A stretch of 64,000 bases of DNA, from NCBI RefSeq assembly GCF_016925675.1, contig NZ_CP070506.1, forward strand, positions 2,354,501 to 2,418,500. The letters run 5' to 3'. Position 1 is the first letter of the stretch. Each line of letters starts with the position of its first letter. The DNA comes from Pseudomonas hygromyciniae. Lineage in GTDB: Bacteria; Pseudomonadota; Gammaproteobacteria; Pseudomonadales; Pseudomonadaceae. A model generated the notes under the pieces. The model was not told the origin of the DNA, made no database searches, and saw only the letters and a program-made list of their open reading frames with translations. Of this stretch, positions 26,957 through 36,329 are shown piece after piece. Position numbers and translations under genes: made by a program.

Positions 26957-29938
26957 ATGTCGCTGGATACTGTGGTTAGTTTGTTCGAACGCCAGGTGCA
27001 GGCTGATCCGCAACGCCTGGCGATCGTCGGTTTGCAAGAACGCATTACCTACACCGAACTGGATCGTCGAAGTGCAAAAGTGGCCGCTTGGTTGCACTCA
27101 CGCAATGTCGGTGTTGGCGATCGGGTGCTGATCCGGGCAGAGCGCTCCATCGAATTGGTGGTGGCAATGCTGAGTGTATTGAAAGCCGGCGCTGCGTTTG
27201 TACCCCTGGATCGGCAGTTGCCACACTCGCGCCAGGAGTACATTGGTGCCCAATGTCTGGCGTCCTGTGTGCTGTGTACCAGCAGTGAAGACGATGGGCC
27301 GTTATTGGGATGCGAGGTGATAACGGTCGAGCAGCTGCTTGATGCGCCAGCCAGTCCCGCTAGCCACGTCACTGTTGATCCCGGCGATGCGATGTACGTG
27401 ATTTTTACCTCCGGGACAACGGGCAATCCCAAGGGCGTGGTGATTGAGCATCACAGTGTCACGGCGTTGTTGCTTCAACATAATCTTGATCTGCACATTG
27501 ATTCGTCCAGCCGCCAAACAATGATGGCGGCGGTTGGCTTTGACCTTTGCCAGGCAGAAATCTGGTCGGCACTGATTGCCGGGGCCTGTCTTTACTTACT
27601 GGACCAGCAATCACTGCTCAATAGTCAGGCGTTTTTAGATTTTTGCGTGATTAATGCTATTACTCACGCGTTTGTCCCCACGTTGAAGGTCTATGACGTA
27701 GTGAATGCTGCGCAACCTGAAGGGTTGAGTCTTAAATACATGTATACCTGCGGCGAGAAGCTGCACCCGGTTGACGTCGAGCATCTTTCCTATGGTTTGA
27801 TCGATTGTTACGGGCCCACGGAAGCCACCATTTTTGTGACCTCAAAGGTGGTGGAAACTCAACGTTTGAATAAACCGCCCTCCATCGGTTTTCCCATCGG
27901 CCAATGCCGGATTTACATCCTTGACGACAACCTTCAAGAGTTGCCGGTAGGCGAAGTCGGTGAGATGTGTATCGCTGGACCGTGCCTGGCCCGCGAGTAT
28001 CTGCGGGCGCCGCAGTTGACGGCTGAGCGATTTATGTATGTAGAACAGTTGGGCTGTCGCATTTATCGCAGCGGTGATCAGGCCCTGCGCCTGGACGATG
28101 GCAGCCTGCAGTTTCTGGGGCGTAAGGATGGTCAGGTGAAAATTCGTGGATATCGCGTAGAGGTGGGTGAAATTGAAGCCCGCTTACTCAAGGAACCGCG
28201 AGTCAATTCGGTGGCAGTGGTCGTTCAGGATTCAGGGTCGCAGGCGCAAAAGCGGCTGGTGGCGTTTGTTGTCAAGCTGTACCCACACGAGCATTCAGAA
28301 CAATTGATTGCCAGCCTGCGGCGCAGCCTGGAAGTGGACTTGCCGGATTACATGCTTCCCGAAAAGTACTATTGCCTTGAGACGTTACCCGCGAACAGCA
28401 ATGGCAAAACTGATAAGCAGGCGCTGCTCGCATTTTTGGCTGCCCAGCCAGCGGCATCGTTTGACGGCACACGCTTTAATGATGAGCTGGAGCGGGCGTT
28501 AGGGCAGGTTTGGTATGAGCTGCTTGAACACGATGACTTTCAGCCACACCACAGTTTTTTCGAAGTTGGAGGGCATTCATTGCGCGCTGCAGCATTGGCG
28601 CGCAAGTTGACAGATACCTTTCTGATAAAGGTGTCGGTTAAAGATGTTTACCAGCACTTGGTGTTCGCCGACCAGGCTGGCGAAATACGCCGGCGCAAGT
28701 GCAGCTCATCATCGGACGTCGAGATCGCCACCGCAAACAGCTTTGAGGATGACGTCTGGCTGTTGCCCGGTAGCCAATTGCCTGGAGATATTGATCCGAT
28801 TCAACTGACCGAGCCACGTCACATGCTGTTGACGGGAGCCACCGGTTTCGTAGGGATTCATCTGCTTGAGCAATTGCTGCGCACCAGCACCGCCATTGTC
28901 CATTGCCCCATTCGCTGTGAGAGTCCCAGCGCGGGCGGTGTGCGGTTGCAGCACATCGCCGAGCGTTATCAAATCGTTATCGACGATCAGGATTGGTCGC
29001 GAGTACGCGTTTACGTCAGTGATTTATCGCAATTGATGTTGGGGATGGCGCAAGAAGACTATGCAGCCTTGGCTGAAGAAGTCGATCTGGTTTATCACTC
29101 GGCCAGTGCCGTCAATTTCATCATGCCCTACGACTCTATGAAGAAAGACAACGTGCAGAGCATGCGTCACGTCATACAGTTTTGCAGCGAAAGCAAAACC
29201 AAGCCGTTGATGCTGATGTCGACCATTTCCATTTACAGCTGGGGCCATCGTTTTACCGGTCGAACCCGGGCCTATGAGCAGGACGATATTGACCAGAACC
29301 TGGGCGCGATTCGCAAGGATCTGGGGTATGTGCAGAGTAAGTGGGTGATGGAAAAGCTCGCCGATCTTGCTGGCGCCCAAGGCCTTCCTGTCGTGACGTT
29401 TCGCCTCGGCTACGCCACCTGTCACAGTCGCACGGGTGTGTGTGCCAACTATCAGTGGTGGGGGCGTTTCATTCAAACGTGCCTGGCACATAACGCAGTA
29501 CCCGACCTGCACAATATGCGCGAAGGATTGACCACCGTTGACTACATGGTGGCTGCCATCGCGCATATCTCCCGAAAACCTGAAGCGTTGGGTAAGAAAC
29601 TTAATCTTTGCCAAACGGATCGCACCAATCTTGATCTCAAGGAGTTTTGCCGGCGGGTAGGGCGCTACTACGGTCGCGAGCTTCCGGTGGTGGCGTTTAA
29701 AGAGTGGGTTGGATTGTGGGCGGGCAATCAGAAAGAGCCACTGTATCCCTTGCTTGGTCTATTCAAGGATGACATGCACGCGGGGGAGTCGATTCTGGAA
29801 CTCTATCAAGACAACTACGATTGGGATCGGAGCCAGGTGCAGGCATTGCTGGAGGGGAGTGATATCCAAGAGTCGGAGTTCAGTGGTGAAGTGCTGGCCA
29901 TTTACCTTAATCGGTTAGGCGGGCAAAGCAAGGTATAG
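26957..29938 (+). CDS. Orphan A-T-R megaenzyme (NRPS-like carboxylate/amino acid reductase)
   Basis: The 993-aa single-module protein has an adenylation domain (residues ~10-490; A3 FTSGTTGNPKG at 150-160, YGPTEAT near 285-291, A10 Lys in NSNGKTDK), a carrier domain (phosphopantetheine Ser541 in FFEVGGHSLRA) and a thioester reductase domain (NADP-binding LLTGATGFVG at 624-633; catalytic Tyr791/Lys795 in YVQSK). It should activate an acid, load it and release it reductively as an aldehyde or alcohol, as in Lys2 and PvfC-type enzymes. Asp196 at the first specificity position argues for an alpha-amino acid; hand alignment gives D-L-A-A-Y-C-C-I-F-K, which I cannot assign. ATG 26957 has a perfect AAGGAGGT. 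No condensation domain, tailoring genes or phosphopantetheinyl transferase are adjacent. The gene is visibly more AT-rich than its neighbours, suggesting transfer. Confidence 0.92.
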   Translation: MSLDTVVSLFERQVQADPQRLAIVGLQERITYTELDRRSAKVAAWLHSRNVGVGDRVLIRAERSIELVVAMLSVLKAGAAFVPLDRQLPHSRQEYIGAQCLASCVLCTSSEDDGPLLGCEVITVEQLLDAPASPASHVTVDPGDAMYVIFTSGTTGNPKGVVIEHHSVTALLLQHNLDLHIDSSSRQTMMAAVGFDLCQAEIWSALIAGACLYLLDQQSLLNSQAFLDFCVINAITHAFVPTLKVYDVVNAAQPEGLSLKYMYTCGEKLHPVDVEHLSYGLIDCYGPTEATIFVTSKVVETQRLNKPPSIGFPIGQCRIYILDDNLQELPVGEVGEMCIAGPCLAREYLRAPQLTAERFMYVEQLGCRIYRSGDQALRLDDGSLQFLGRKDGQVKIRGYRVEVGEIEARLLKEPRVNSVAVVVQDSGSQAQKRLVAFVVKLYPHEHSEQLIASLRRSLEVDLPDYMLPEKYYCLETLPANSNGKTDKQALLAFLAAQPAASFDGTRFNDELERALGQVWYELLEHDDFQPHHSFFEVGGHSLRAAALARKLTDTFLIKVSVKDVYQHLVFADQAGEIRRRKCSSSSDVEIATANSFEDDVWLLPGSQLPGDIDPIQLTEPRHMLLTGATGFVGIHLLEQLLRTSTAIVHCPIRCESPSAGGVRLQHIAERYQIVIDDQDWSRVRVYVSDLSQLMLGMAQEDYAALAEEVDLVYHSASAVNFIMPYDSMKKDNVQSMRHVIQFCSESKTKPLMLMSTISIYSWGHRFTGRTRAYEQDDIDQNLGAIRKDLGYVQSKWVMEKLADLAGAQGLPVVTFRLGYATCHSRTGVCANYQWWGRFIQTCLAHNAVPDLHNMREGLTTVDYMVAAIAHISRKPEALGKKLNLCQTDRTNLDLKEFCRRVGRYYGRELPVVAFKEWVGLWAGNQKEPLYPLLGLFKDDMHAGESILELYQDNYDWDRSQVQALLEGSDIQESEFSGEVLAIYLNRLGGQSKV

Positions 29939-29970
29939 GGCCCGTTTAAGAACCACGTGCGGCAAGCCGT

Positions 29971-29999
29971 GATCACTCCCACAAAACGTGGGAGTGATC
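29971..29999. terminator. Perfect 12-bp hairpin, likely bidirectional terminator
   Basis: GATCACTCCCAC (29971-29982) pairs exactly with 29988-29999 around AAAAC. It sits in the 75-bp gap between the convergent A-T-R gene and the carboxynorspermidine dehydrogenase gene. There is no long T run, but position and symmetry suit a shared terminator. Confidence 0.7.
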
Positions 30000-30013
30000 C
30001 GAGCAAGACGCTA

Positions 30014-31258
30014 TCAGGCGATAGCATCCCAGGCGCGGTCGCCTTTCTCGTCTTTGATACGGGTCGGCAGGCCCATCACGTCCAGTGCCTTGAGGAACGG
30101 CTCGGCTGGCAGTTCTTCAACGTTGGCCATGCGTTGCACGTCCCACTCGCCACGGGCAACCAGCAGCGCTGCGGCTACAGGCGGTACGCCGGCGGTGTAG
30201 GAGATGCCCTGGCTATCGGTTTCGGCATAGGCTTCTTCGTGGCAGGCCACGTTGTAGATGAACAGCTCGCGCGGCTGACCATCCTTGGTGCCCTTGACCA
30301 AGTCGCCAATGCAGGTCTTGCCGGTGTAGCCCGGTGCCAGGGAAGACGGATCAGGCAGCACGGCCTTGACCAGTTTCAATGGCACCACTTCCAGGCCTTC
30401 GGCGGTGGTGACCGGTTTCTCGGAGAGCAGGCCGAGGTTTTTCAGCACGGTGAACACATTGATGTAGTGTTCGCCGAAGCTCATCCAGAACCGCACGTTG
30501 GGCACGTCGAGGTTTTTCGACAACGAGTGCACTTCATCGTGGCCGGTCAGGTACAGGTTCTGCGAACCGACTACCGGCAGGTCGTCGGTACGTTTGACTT
30601 CGAACATGGTGTTGCTGGTCCACTGGCTGTCCTGCCAGCTCCACACCTGTCCGGTGAATTCGCGGAAGTTGATTTCCGGGTCGAAATTGGTGGCGAAATA
30701 TTTGCCGTGGCTGCCGGCATTGACGTCGAGAATGTCGATCGAATCAATGCGGTCAAAATGCTGTTGTTGCGCCAGCGCCGCATAGGCGTTGACCACACCT
30801 GGGTCAAAACCCACACCGAGGATCGCAGTGATGTTCTTCTGCTTGCATTCCTCCAGGTGGTTCCACTCGTAGTTGCCGTACCACGGCGGGGTCTCGCAGA
30901 CCTTGCCCGGCTCTTCGTGGATCGCGGTGTCGAGGTAAGCCACGCCGGTATCGATGCAGGCACGCAGTACCGACATGTTGAGGAACGCGGAGCCGACGTT
31001 GATGACGATCTGCGATTCGGTTTCGCGGATCAGTGCCTTGGTCGCTTCCACGTCCAAAGCGTTCAGCGCAAAGGCCTGGATCTGGGCAGGTACCTTGAGG
31101 CTACCCTTGGCCTTGACGCTGTCGATGATGGCCTGGCATTTGGAGATGTTGCGCGACGCGATAGCAATCCGACCGAGTTCGTCGTTGTGCTGCGCGCACT
31201 TGTGGGCCACCACCTTGGCGACACCTCCTGCACCAATGATAAGAACGTTCTTTTTCAA
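30014..31258 (-). CDS. Carboxynorspermidine dehydrogenase (saccharopine dehydrogenase family)
   Basis: The 414-aa protein has an N-terminal Rossmann motif (VLIIGAGGVAKVVAHKCAQ) and the saccharopine-dehydrogenase-like pattern with GVGFDPGVVNAYAALA and the NYEWNHLEECKQKNITAILG region. In the alternative polyamine pathway it condenses aspartate semialdehyde with a diamine and reduces the product to carboxy(nor)spermidine. It follows nspC by 29 bp on the same strand, the expected partner. By fold it is also related to fungal Lys9/Lys1. Confidence 0.92.
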   Translation of the reverse strand: MKKNVLIIGAGGVAKVVAHKCAQHNDELGRIAIASRNISKCQAIIDSVKAKGSLKVPAQIQAFALNALDVEATKALIRETESQIVINVGSAFLNMSVLRACIDTGVAYLDTAIHEEPGKVCETPPWYGNYEWNHLEECKQKNITAILGVGFDPGVVNAYAALAQQQHFDRIDSIDILDVNAGSHGKYFATNFDPEINFREFTGQVWSWQDSQWTSNTMFEVKRTDDLPVVGSQNLYLTGHDEVHSLSKNLDVPNVRFWMSFGEHYINVFTVLKNLGLLSEKPVTTAEGLEVVPLKLVKAVLPDPSSLAPGYTGKTCIGDLVKGTKDGQPRELFIYNVACHEEAYAETDSQGISYTAGVPPVAAALLVARGEWDVQRMANVEELPAEPFLKALDVMGLPTRIKDEKGDRAWDAIA

Positions 31259-31287
31259 TTGCTTTATCTCTCCTTTATCTGTCCGCT

Positions 31288-32385
31288 TTACGAAAGGCTG
31301 GACAGGTAGTCGTCGTAACCAAATTCACGAACCACTTCGACTGTACCGTCGAGTTGTTTCACTACGATGGACGGCATTTTCAGGCCGTTGAACCAGTTTT
31401 TCTTGACCATGGTGTAGCCTGCCGTGTCGATGAACGACAGTCGATCGCCGATGGCCAGCGGCTGATCAAATTGGTATTCGCCGAAGATGTCCCCGGCCAG
31501 GCACGACTTGCCGCACACCATGTACGTGTGCTCGCCGGTGCTTGGCGCCAGCTTGGCGTTGAGGCGATAGATCAGCAGGTCCAGCAAGTGGGCTTCGATG
31601 GAGCTGTCGACTACGGCGAGGTTTTTGCCGTTGTAGAGGGTGTCGAGCACGGTGACTTCCAGGGAAGCGCTGTTGGTGATCGCCGCTTCGCCGGGCTCCA
31701 GGTACACCTGCACGTCGTACTTCTGCGAGAACGCCTTCAGGCGTTGGCAGAATGCATCGATCGCGTAGCCTTCACCGGTAAAGTGGATGCCGCCGCCGAG
31801 GCTGACCCAGTTGACCTTGTGCAGCAGCGCACCGAAGCGTTCTTCGATGGTGCCCAGCATCTTGTCGAACAGCTCGAAATCACCGTTCTCGCAGTTGTTG
31901 TGGAACATGAAGCCGGAGATCTGCTCGATCACGCCTTCGATCTTCACCGGGTCCCACTCGCCCAGACGGCTGAAGGGGCGCGCCGGGTCGGCCAGCAGGT
32001 AGTCGGAGCTGCTCACTTGCGGGTTGACGCGCAGGCCGCGGGTCTTGCCCTCGCTGCGCTCGGCAAAGCGCTGCAGTTGGCTGATGGAGTTGAAGATGAT
32101 CTTGTCGCAGTTGGCGAGCATCTCCTCGATCTCATCGTCGGCCCAGGCCACGCTATAGGCGTGGGCTTCACCTTCGAACTTCTGGCGACCGAGCTTGAGC
32201 TCATACAGCGACGAGGACGTGGTGCCGTCCATGTATTCCTGCATCAGATCGAACACCGACCAGGTGGCAAAGCACTTGAGTGCCAGCAGCGCCTTGGCGC
32301 CGGACTGCTCGCGCACGTAGGCGATCTTCTGCATGTTGGTCAGAAGTTTCTGTTTGTCGATGAGGTAATACGGGGTTTTGATCAT
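31288..32385 (-). CDS. nspC: Carboxynorspermidine decarboxylase
   Basis: This 365-aa PLP decarboxylase of the alanine-racemase fold has the Schiff-base Lys37 in LLALKCFA, a glycine-rich phosphate-binding stretch (VSLGGGIHF), the substrate-contact EPGEAAI and the VCGKSCLAGD motif with the catalytic Cys. It decarboxylates carboxynorspermidine or carboxyspermidine to norspermidine or spermidine. It is the first gene of the two-gene operon with the dehydrogenase. Confidence 0.94.
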   Translation of the reverse strand: MIKTPYYLIDKQKLLTNMQKIAYVREQSGAKALLALKCFATWSVFDLMQEYMDGTTSSSLYELKLGRQKFEGEAHAYSVAWADDEIEEMLANCDKIIFNSISQLQRFAERSEGKTRGLRVNPQVSSSDYLLADPARPFSRLGEWDPVKIEGVIEQISGFMFHNNCENGDFELFDKMLGTIEERFGALLHKVNWVSLGGGIHFTGEGYAIDAFCQRLKAFSQKYDVQVYLEPGEAAITNSASLEVTVLDTLYNGKNLAVVDSSIEAHLLDLLIYRLNAKLAPSTGEHTYMVCGKSCLAGDIFGEYQFDQPLAIGDRLSFIDTAGYTMVKKNWFNGLKMPSIVVKQLDGTVEVVREFGYDDYLSSLS

Positions 32386-32591
32386 TTTTCAGAGCCTGTG
32401 GCGGAGCCTGCCAAAAAAGGACAGGCATTGTGCCCGCACTTGGGGCAGATCGAAAGGTTCGTCAGCGGATTTTGCAGGGTAGTGGCCACTGTAGTCTGTC
32501 ACTATGACTGTTTAACCTCGACGTGGCGCGCAGGGGTGGATGATCCATCTTTGTGTGGCCAGTTTTTACCGTGCGATCAAAGGACTGTTTC

Positions 32592-33497
32592 ATGGCAAAG
32601 AAAAAGGGTGTTACGACCAACCTGGCTGGCAAATCGGCCAAGCATAAAAACCGCACGGTACCCAAGGGGTTGCTCAAGCAGTGGTTGACGAAGAAAGACG
32701 AACAGGAAGGATACTGGGTGCTGGATTGCAACTCGGGCAACGTCCAGTTCCGTAAAGGCGATGGCGCCAGTTTTGCGATCAAGGAATTTCGGTATGTGCC
32801 AGTGCGCTATACGCCGGAGGGCACAGCCTATCGGGACGAATGGCTGGAGGATTGGTTCTCACAGGGCGAAAGTGACTTGGTGGTTGTCACGAAACAGCTA
32901 TCGAGTGGCCAATTCGCAGCAGTAAAAGACAAAGCGCGGGACAATTTCATCACCGCAGCGATCATGCTGGGCTTTCGTAGTGCCTACGAGTTCGATTGTA
33001 TGGAAATGAAATTAAGGCGTGAAAACCCGGACAGTTCGGATGAGGTAATCGGCCGTTGGGTCGTGGATCACTTTAGAAGCCTGCATGCGGCAAAGCTTGA
33101 GCAATTCAAGAACTGGGACTTTGCGCTCCACAGTGGGATGGCTGAGCGGTTGCTGATAGGGGATCGCCCATTGTTTGACATGACGATGAGTGACAGCCAG
33201 TTCCAAACCGTCGTGATCCCATTGACGCCAGATCATTTTTTATCGGGTTGCCCTCCAGAGAACCCTGCGCAAATCACTTGGCAACTTAAGTGTGGCCGCG
33301 CAGCAGGGGGAGCTGCAATCGGACTCAATAGTATGACGGCGAAACTTGCCCGGCAGTTTGTCGTCGGTGAGCATCAACAGTTACTGGCATTGAGCGATCT
33401 ATTCACCCAGCAGCAGTTTACCGAGCGCAAGGCCAAGGATGTTTTTCTCGAATTTTCCAAGGAAAAGCACGTGGCCCGAACGCCGGTGAATGAGTAG
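32592..33497 (+). CDS. DUF4238-like protein
   Basis: The 301-aa soluble protein starts MAKKKGVTTNLAGKSAKHKN. The region VPKGLLKQWLTKKDEQEGYWVLD and the later VIPLTPDHFLSG followed by a helical C-terminus resemble the DUF4238 family, which is of unknown function and scattered among accessory genes. It stands alone between the polyamine operon and metE, is less GC-rich than its surroundings, and has many charged residues. I make no function claim; family assignment is by eye and moderate. Confidence 0.7.
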   Translation: MAKKKGVTTNLAGKSAKHKNRTVPKGLLKQWLTKKDEQEGYWVLDCNSGNVQFRKGDGASFAIKEFRYVPVRYTPEGTAYRDEWLEDWFSQGESDLVVVTKQLSSGQFAAVKDKARDNFITAAIMLGFRSAYEFDCMEMKLRRENPDSSDEVIGRWVVDHFRSLHAAKLEQFKNWDFALHSGMAERLLIGDRPLFDMTMSDSQFQTVVIPLTPDHFLSGCPPENPAQITWQLKCGRAAGGAAIGLNSMTAKLARQFVVGEHQQLLALSDLFTQQQFTERKAKDVFLEFSKEKHVARTPVNE

Positions 33498-33518
33498 AAA
33501 ACTTCGCACTCATCTTCA

Positions 33519-33562
33519 TGAGGAATATTCGTGATCATCTAAAATAAAATGAGTTTGTCTCA
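33519..33562 (+). promoter_or_regulatory. Two MetR-like dyads upstream of metE
   Basis: TGAGGAATATTCG (33519-33531) and TGAGTTTGTCTCA (33550-33562) both approximate the MetR consensus TGAANNNNNTTCA and are spaced 31 bp, about three helix turns. They lie 55-98 bp upstream of the metE ATG. No cobalamin riboswitch fits in the 119-bp gap. Confidence 0.4.
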
Positions 33563-33616
33563 CTATGACCATCTGCCGACAATAGCTCCCCTATCAACAC
33601 ATTGGAGTTTTTTGTC

Positions 33617-35905
33617 ATGGCAGTCGCTCATTCCCTCGGATTTCCGCGCATTGGACGCGATCGTGAACTGAAAAAAGCGCAAGAAGCGTTTTGGAAGGGC
33701 GAGTTAGACGAAGCCGGCCTGCGCGCTGTCGGCCGTGAGTTGCGCAAGACTCACTGGGACCTGCAGAAACAGGCCGGCATCGAGTTGCTGCCCGCCGGCG
33801 ACTTTGCCTGGTACGACCAGGTGCTGACCCACTCGCTGATGTTCGGGGTGATCCCCGAGCGTTTTCGTCCGGCCGACGGCCATGCCACCTTGCACACCCT
33901 GTTTGCCATGGCCCGCGGTGTCAGCGACAGTTGCTGCGGCGGCGCCCACGCCCAGGAGATGACCAAGTGGTTCGATACCAACTACCACTACCTGGTGCCC
34001 GAATTCAGCGTTGACCAGCAGTTCCATCTGGGCTGGGATCAACTGTTCGACGAAGTCAAAGAAGCCCGCGACCTGGGGCACACCGTCAAGCCGGTAGTGA
34101 TCGGGCCACTGACTTACCTGTGGCTGGGCAAGGCCAAGGGCGCTGACTTCGACAAGCTCGACCTGCTCGATCGCCTGCTGCCGCTGTACGGCCAGATCTT
34201 CCAGCGCCTGGCGGACCTGGGCGTGGAGTGGGTGCAGATTGATGAGCCGATCCTGGTGCTCGATTTGCCCCAGGACTGGAAAAATGCGTTTGAGCGCGCC
34301 TACAACCTGATCCAGCGTGACCCCCTGAAGAAACTGGTGGCCACTTACTTTGGCGGCCTGGAAGAGAACCTCGGCCTGGCGGCCAACTTGCCGGTCGATG
34401 GCCTGCACATTGACCTAGTGCGTGCGCCTGAGCAGTACCCGACGATTCTCGATCGCCTGCCGGCGTATAAAGTGCTGTCCCTGGGCGTGGTCAACGGGCG
34501 TAACGTCTGGCGCTGTGACCTGGAAAATGCCCTGGCCACCTTGCAACATGCCCATGAACGCTTGGGTGATCGCTTATGGGTCGCGCCGTCTTGCTCGTTG
34601 CTGCATAGCCCGGTTGACCTGGGGCGTGAAGACAAGCTCGACGCCGAACTGAAAAGCTGGCTGGCCTTCGCCGTGCAGAAGTGCGCAGAAGTGGCCGTGC
34701 TGGCCCAGGCCATCAACCAGCCAGAAGCCGCGAACGTCGTGGCGGCCTTGGCCCAAAGCCGTGCCGTGCAGGCAGCGCGTGCGGCTTCGCCACGGATCCA
34801 CAAACCGGCTGTACAAGCGCGTGTTGCGGCCATCACCGCCCAAGACAGCCAGCGCCAGTCGCTGTTTGCCCAGCGTATCGCCAAGCAGCGCGCCGGCCTC
34901 GACCTGCCGTTGTTTCCGACCACCACCATTGGCTCGTTCCCGCAGACCGCATCGATCCGCCTGGCACGCCAGTCGTTCAAGGCCGGCAAGTTGAGAGAGG
35001 CCGAATATGTCGAGGCGATGCACAGCGAGATCAAACACGCCGTTGAAGTGCAGGAAAACCTCGGCCTGGACGTGCTGGTGCATGGCGAAGCCGAACGTAA
35101 CGACATGGTTGAGTATTTTGCCGAGCAACTGGATGGCTACGTGTTCACCCGCTTTGGCTGGGTGCAGAGCTACGGTTCGCGCTGCGTGAAACCGGCGGTG
35201 ATCTTCGGCGACCTGAGCCGCCCGAAAGCCATGACGGTGGAGTGGATCCGCTACGCCCAAGGCCTGACCGACAAGGTGATGAAAGGCATGCTGACTGGCC
35301 CTGTGACCATGCTGATGTGGTCATTTCCCCGCGAAGACGTGAGCCGCGAAGTGCAGGCCCGGCAACTGGCGCTGGCGATTCGTGACGAAGTGCTGGACCT
35401 GGAAGCGGCGGGTATCAAGATCGTGCAGATCGATGAAGCGGCGTTCCGCGAAGGCTTGCCCCTGCGCCGGGCCCAATGGCAGCACTATCTGGACTGGGCC
35501 ACCGAAGTCTTCCGCCTGTGCGCCTCTGGTGTGCGGGACGAAACCCAGATCCATACCCATATGTGCTACAGCGAATTCAACGACGTGATCGAGTCTATTG
35601 CGGCGATGGACGCCGACGTGATTACCATCGAGACCTCACGTTCGGATATGGAATTGCTGGATGCGTTCGAAGCCTTTGCTTACCCGAATGACATTGGCCC
35701 GGGCGTCTACGACATCCACTCGCCACGGGTACCGGACGCCTCGGAAATGGCCAACCTGCTGCGCAAGGCCGCCCAGCGCATCCCGGCCGAGCGGCTGTGG
35801 GTCAACCCCGACTGCGGCCTGAAGACCCGCGCCTGGCCGGAGACGGAGGCAGCGCTGATTCATATGGTGGCGGCTGCACGGCAACTGCGCGCCGAACTGG
35901 CATAG
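33617..35905 (+). CDS. metE: Cobalamin-independent methionine synthase MetE
   Basis: The 762-aa enzyme transfers methyl from 5-methyltetrahydropteroyl-glutamates to homocysteine. The N-terminal [21 protein letters not shown] and the C-terminal catalytic barrel ([17 protein letters not shown]) are standard. Zinc ligands are visible in [11 protein letters not shown] and the final NPDCGLKTR Cys. Length matches the family. ATG 33617 is preceded by GGAG in TTGGAGTTTTTTGTC. Likely controlled by MetR and repressed when B12 is available through MetH. Confidence 0.97.
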   Translation: MAVAHSLGFPRIGRDRELKKAQEAFWKGELDEAGLRAVGRELRKTHWDLQKQAGIELLPAGDFAWYDQVLTHSLMFGVIPERFRPADGHATLHTLFAMARGVSDSCCGGAHAQEMTKWFDTNYHYLVPEFSVDQQFHLGWDQLFDEVKEARDLGHTVKPVVIGPLTYLWLGKAKGADFDKLDLLDRLLPLYGQIFQRLADLGVEWVQIDEPILVLDLPQDWKNAFERAYNLIQRDPLKKLVATYFGGLEENLGLAANLPVDGLHIDLVRAPEQYPTILDRLPAYKVLSLGVVNGRNVWRCDLENALATLQHAHERLGDRLWVAPSCSLLHSPVDLGREDKLDAELKSWLAFAVQKCAEVAVLAQAINQPEAANVVAALAQSRAVQAARAASPRIHKPAVQARVAAITAQDSQRQSLFAQRIAKQRAGLDLPLFPTTTIGSFPQTASIRLARQSFKAGKLREAEYVEAMHSEIKHAVEVQENLGLDVLVHGEAERNDMVEYFAEQLDGYVFTRFGWVQSYGSRCVKPAVIFGDLSRPKAMTVEWIRYAQGLTDKVMKGMLTGPVTMLMWSFPREDVSREVQARQLALAIRDEVLDLEAAGIKIVQIDEAAFREGLPLRRAQWQHYLDWATEVFRLCASGVRDETQIHTHMCYSEFNDVIESIAAMDADVITIETSRSDMELLDAFEAFAYPNDIGPGVYDIHSPRVPDASEMANLLRKAAQRIPAERLWVNPDCGLKTRAWPETEAALIHMVAAARQLRAELA

Positions 35906-35926
35906 CAGCAGCTAACCCCACCCCCC

Positions 35927-36297
35927 CCTGTGGGAGCGGGCTTGCCCGCGAAAGCGGTGGTTCAGTCACTCTCGTTGGTGGCAGTTGCACCGCCATCGCA
36001 GGCAAGCCAGCTCCCACCTTTGTTTTGCAGCGTATGCAAATTTCCCTGCCGCACCGAGATCCCCCTGTGGGAGCGGGCTTGCTCGCGAAAGCGGTGGTTC
36101 AGTCACTCTCGTTGGTGGCAGTTGCACCGCCATCACAGGCAAGCCAGCTCCCACCTTTGTTTTGCAGCGTATGCAAATTTCCCTGCCGCACCGAGATCCC
36201 CCTGTGGGAGCGGGCTTGCTCGCGAAAGCGTTGGCTCAGTCACCCTTTTTGGTGCCAGGTGCACCGCTATCGCCGGCAAGCCGGCTCCTACAGTTGA
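35927..36297. repeat. Tandem REP array, three units, period 137 bp
   Basis: TGTGGGAGCGGGCTTGC begins at 35929, 36066 and 36203, giving an exact 137-bp period. Each unit is a REP pair (inverted partner CAGGCAAGCCAGCTCCCACC) plus a linker containing TTTGTTTTGCAGCGTATGC. Units one and two are nearly identical; unit three diverges in its right half (CGCCGGCAAGCCGGCTCCTA). The array fills the gap between metE and the convergent acyltransferase-like gene; no gene is present. Confidence 0.92.
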
Positions 36298-36329
36298 TGT
36301 GCGGTGCCCCTGCAGTTGGATCTCTAGGG

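Noticed and set aside
29941-30013. Attachment site or integration scar beside the AT-rich A-T-R gene
   Set aside because: The only structure is a perfect hairpin between convergent genes, best read as a terminator; no tRNA, integrase or direct repeat was found.
30014-31309. Long plus-strand frame opposite the carboxynorspermidine dehydrogenase gene
   Set aside because: It is the antisense shadow of a well-conserved gene and has no recognisable protein sequence or ribosome site. The same holds for long opposite frames at 10796-12865, 13480-14886, 16613-17869, 47667-49244 and 54317-55783.
33498-33616. Cobalamin riboswitch before metE
   Set aside because: The gap is only 119 bp and shows no B12-box sequence; short MetR-like dyads fit better.
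35927-36297. CRISPR-like repeated units with spacers
   Set aside because: Units are 137 bp, palindromic REP pairs with almost identical linkers; no short direct repeats with unique spacers and no cas genes nearby.
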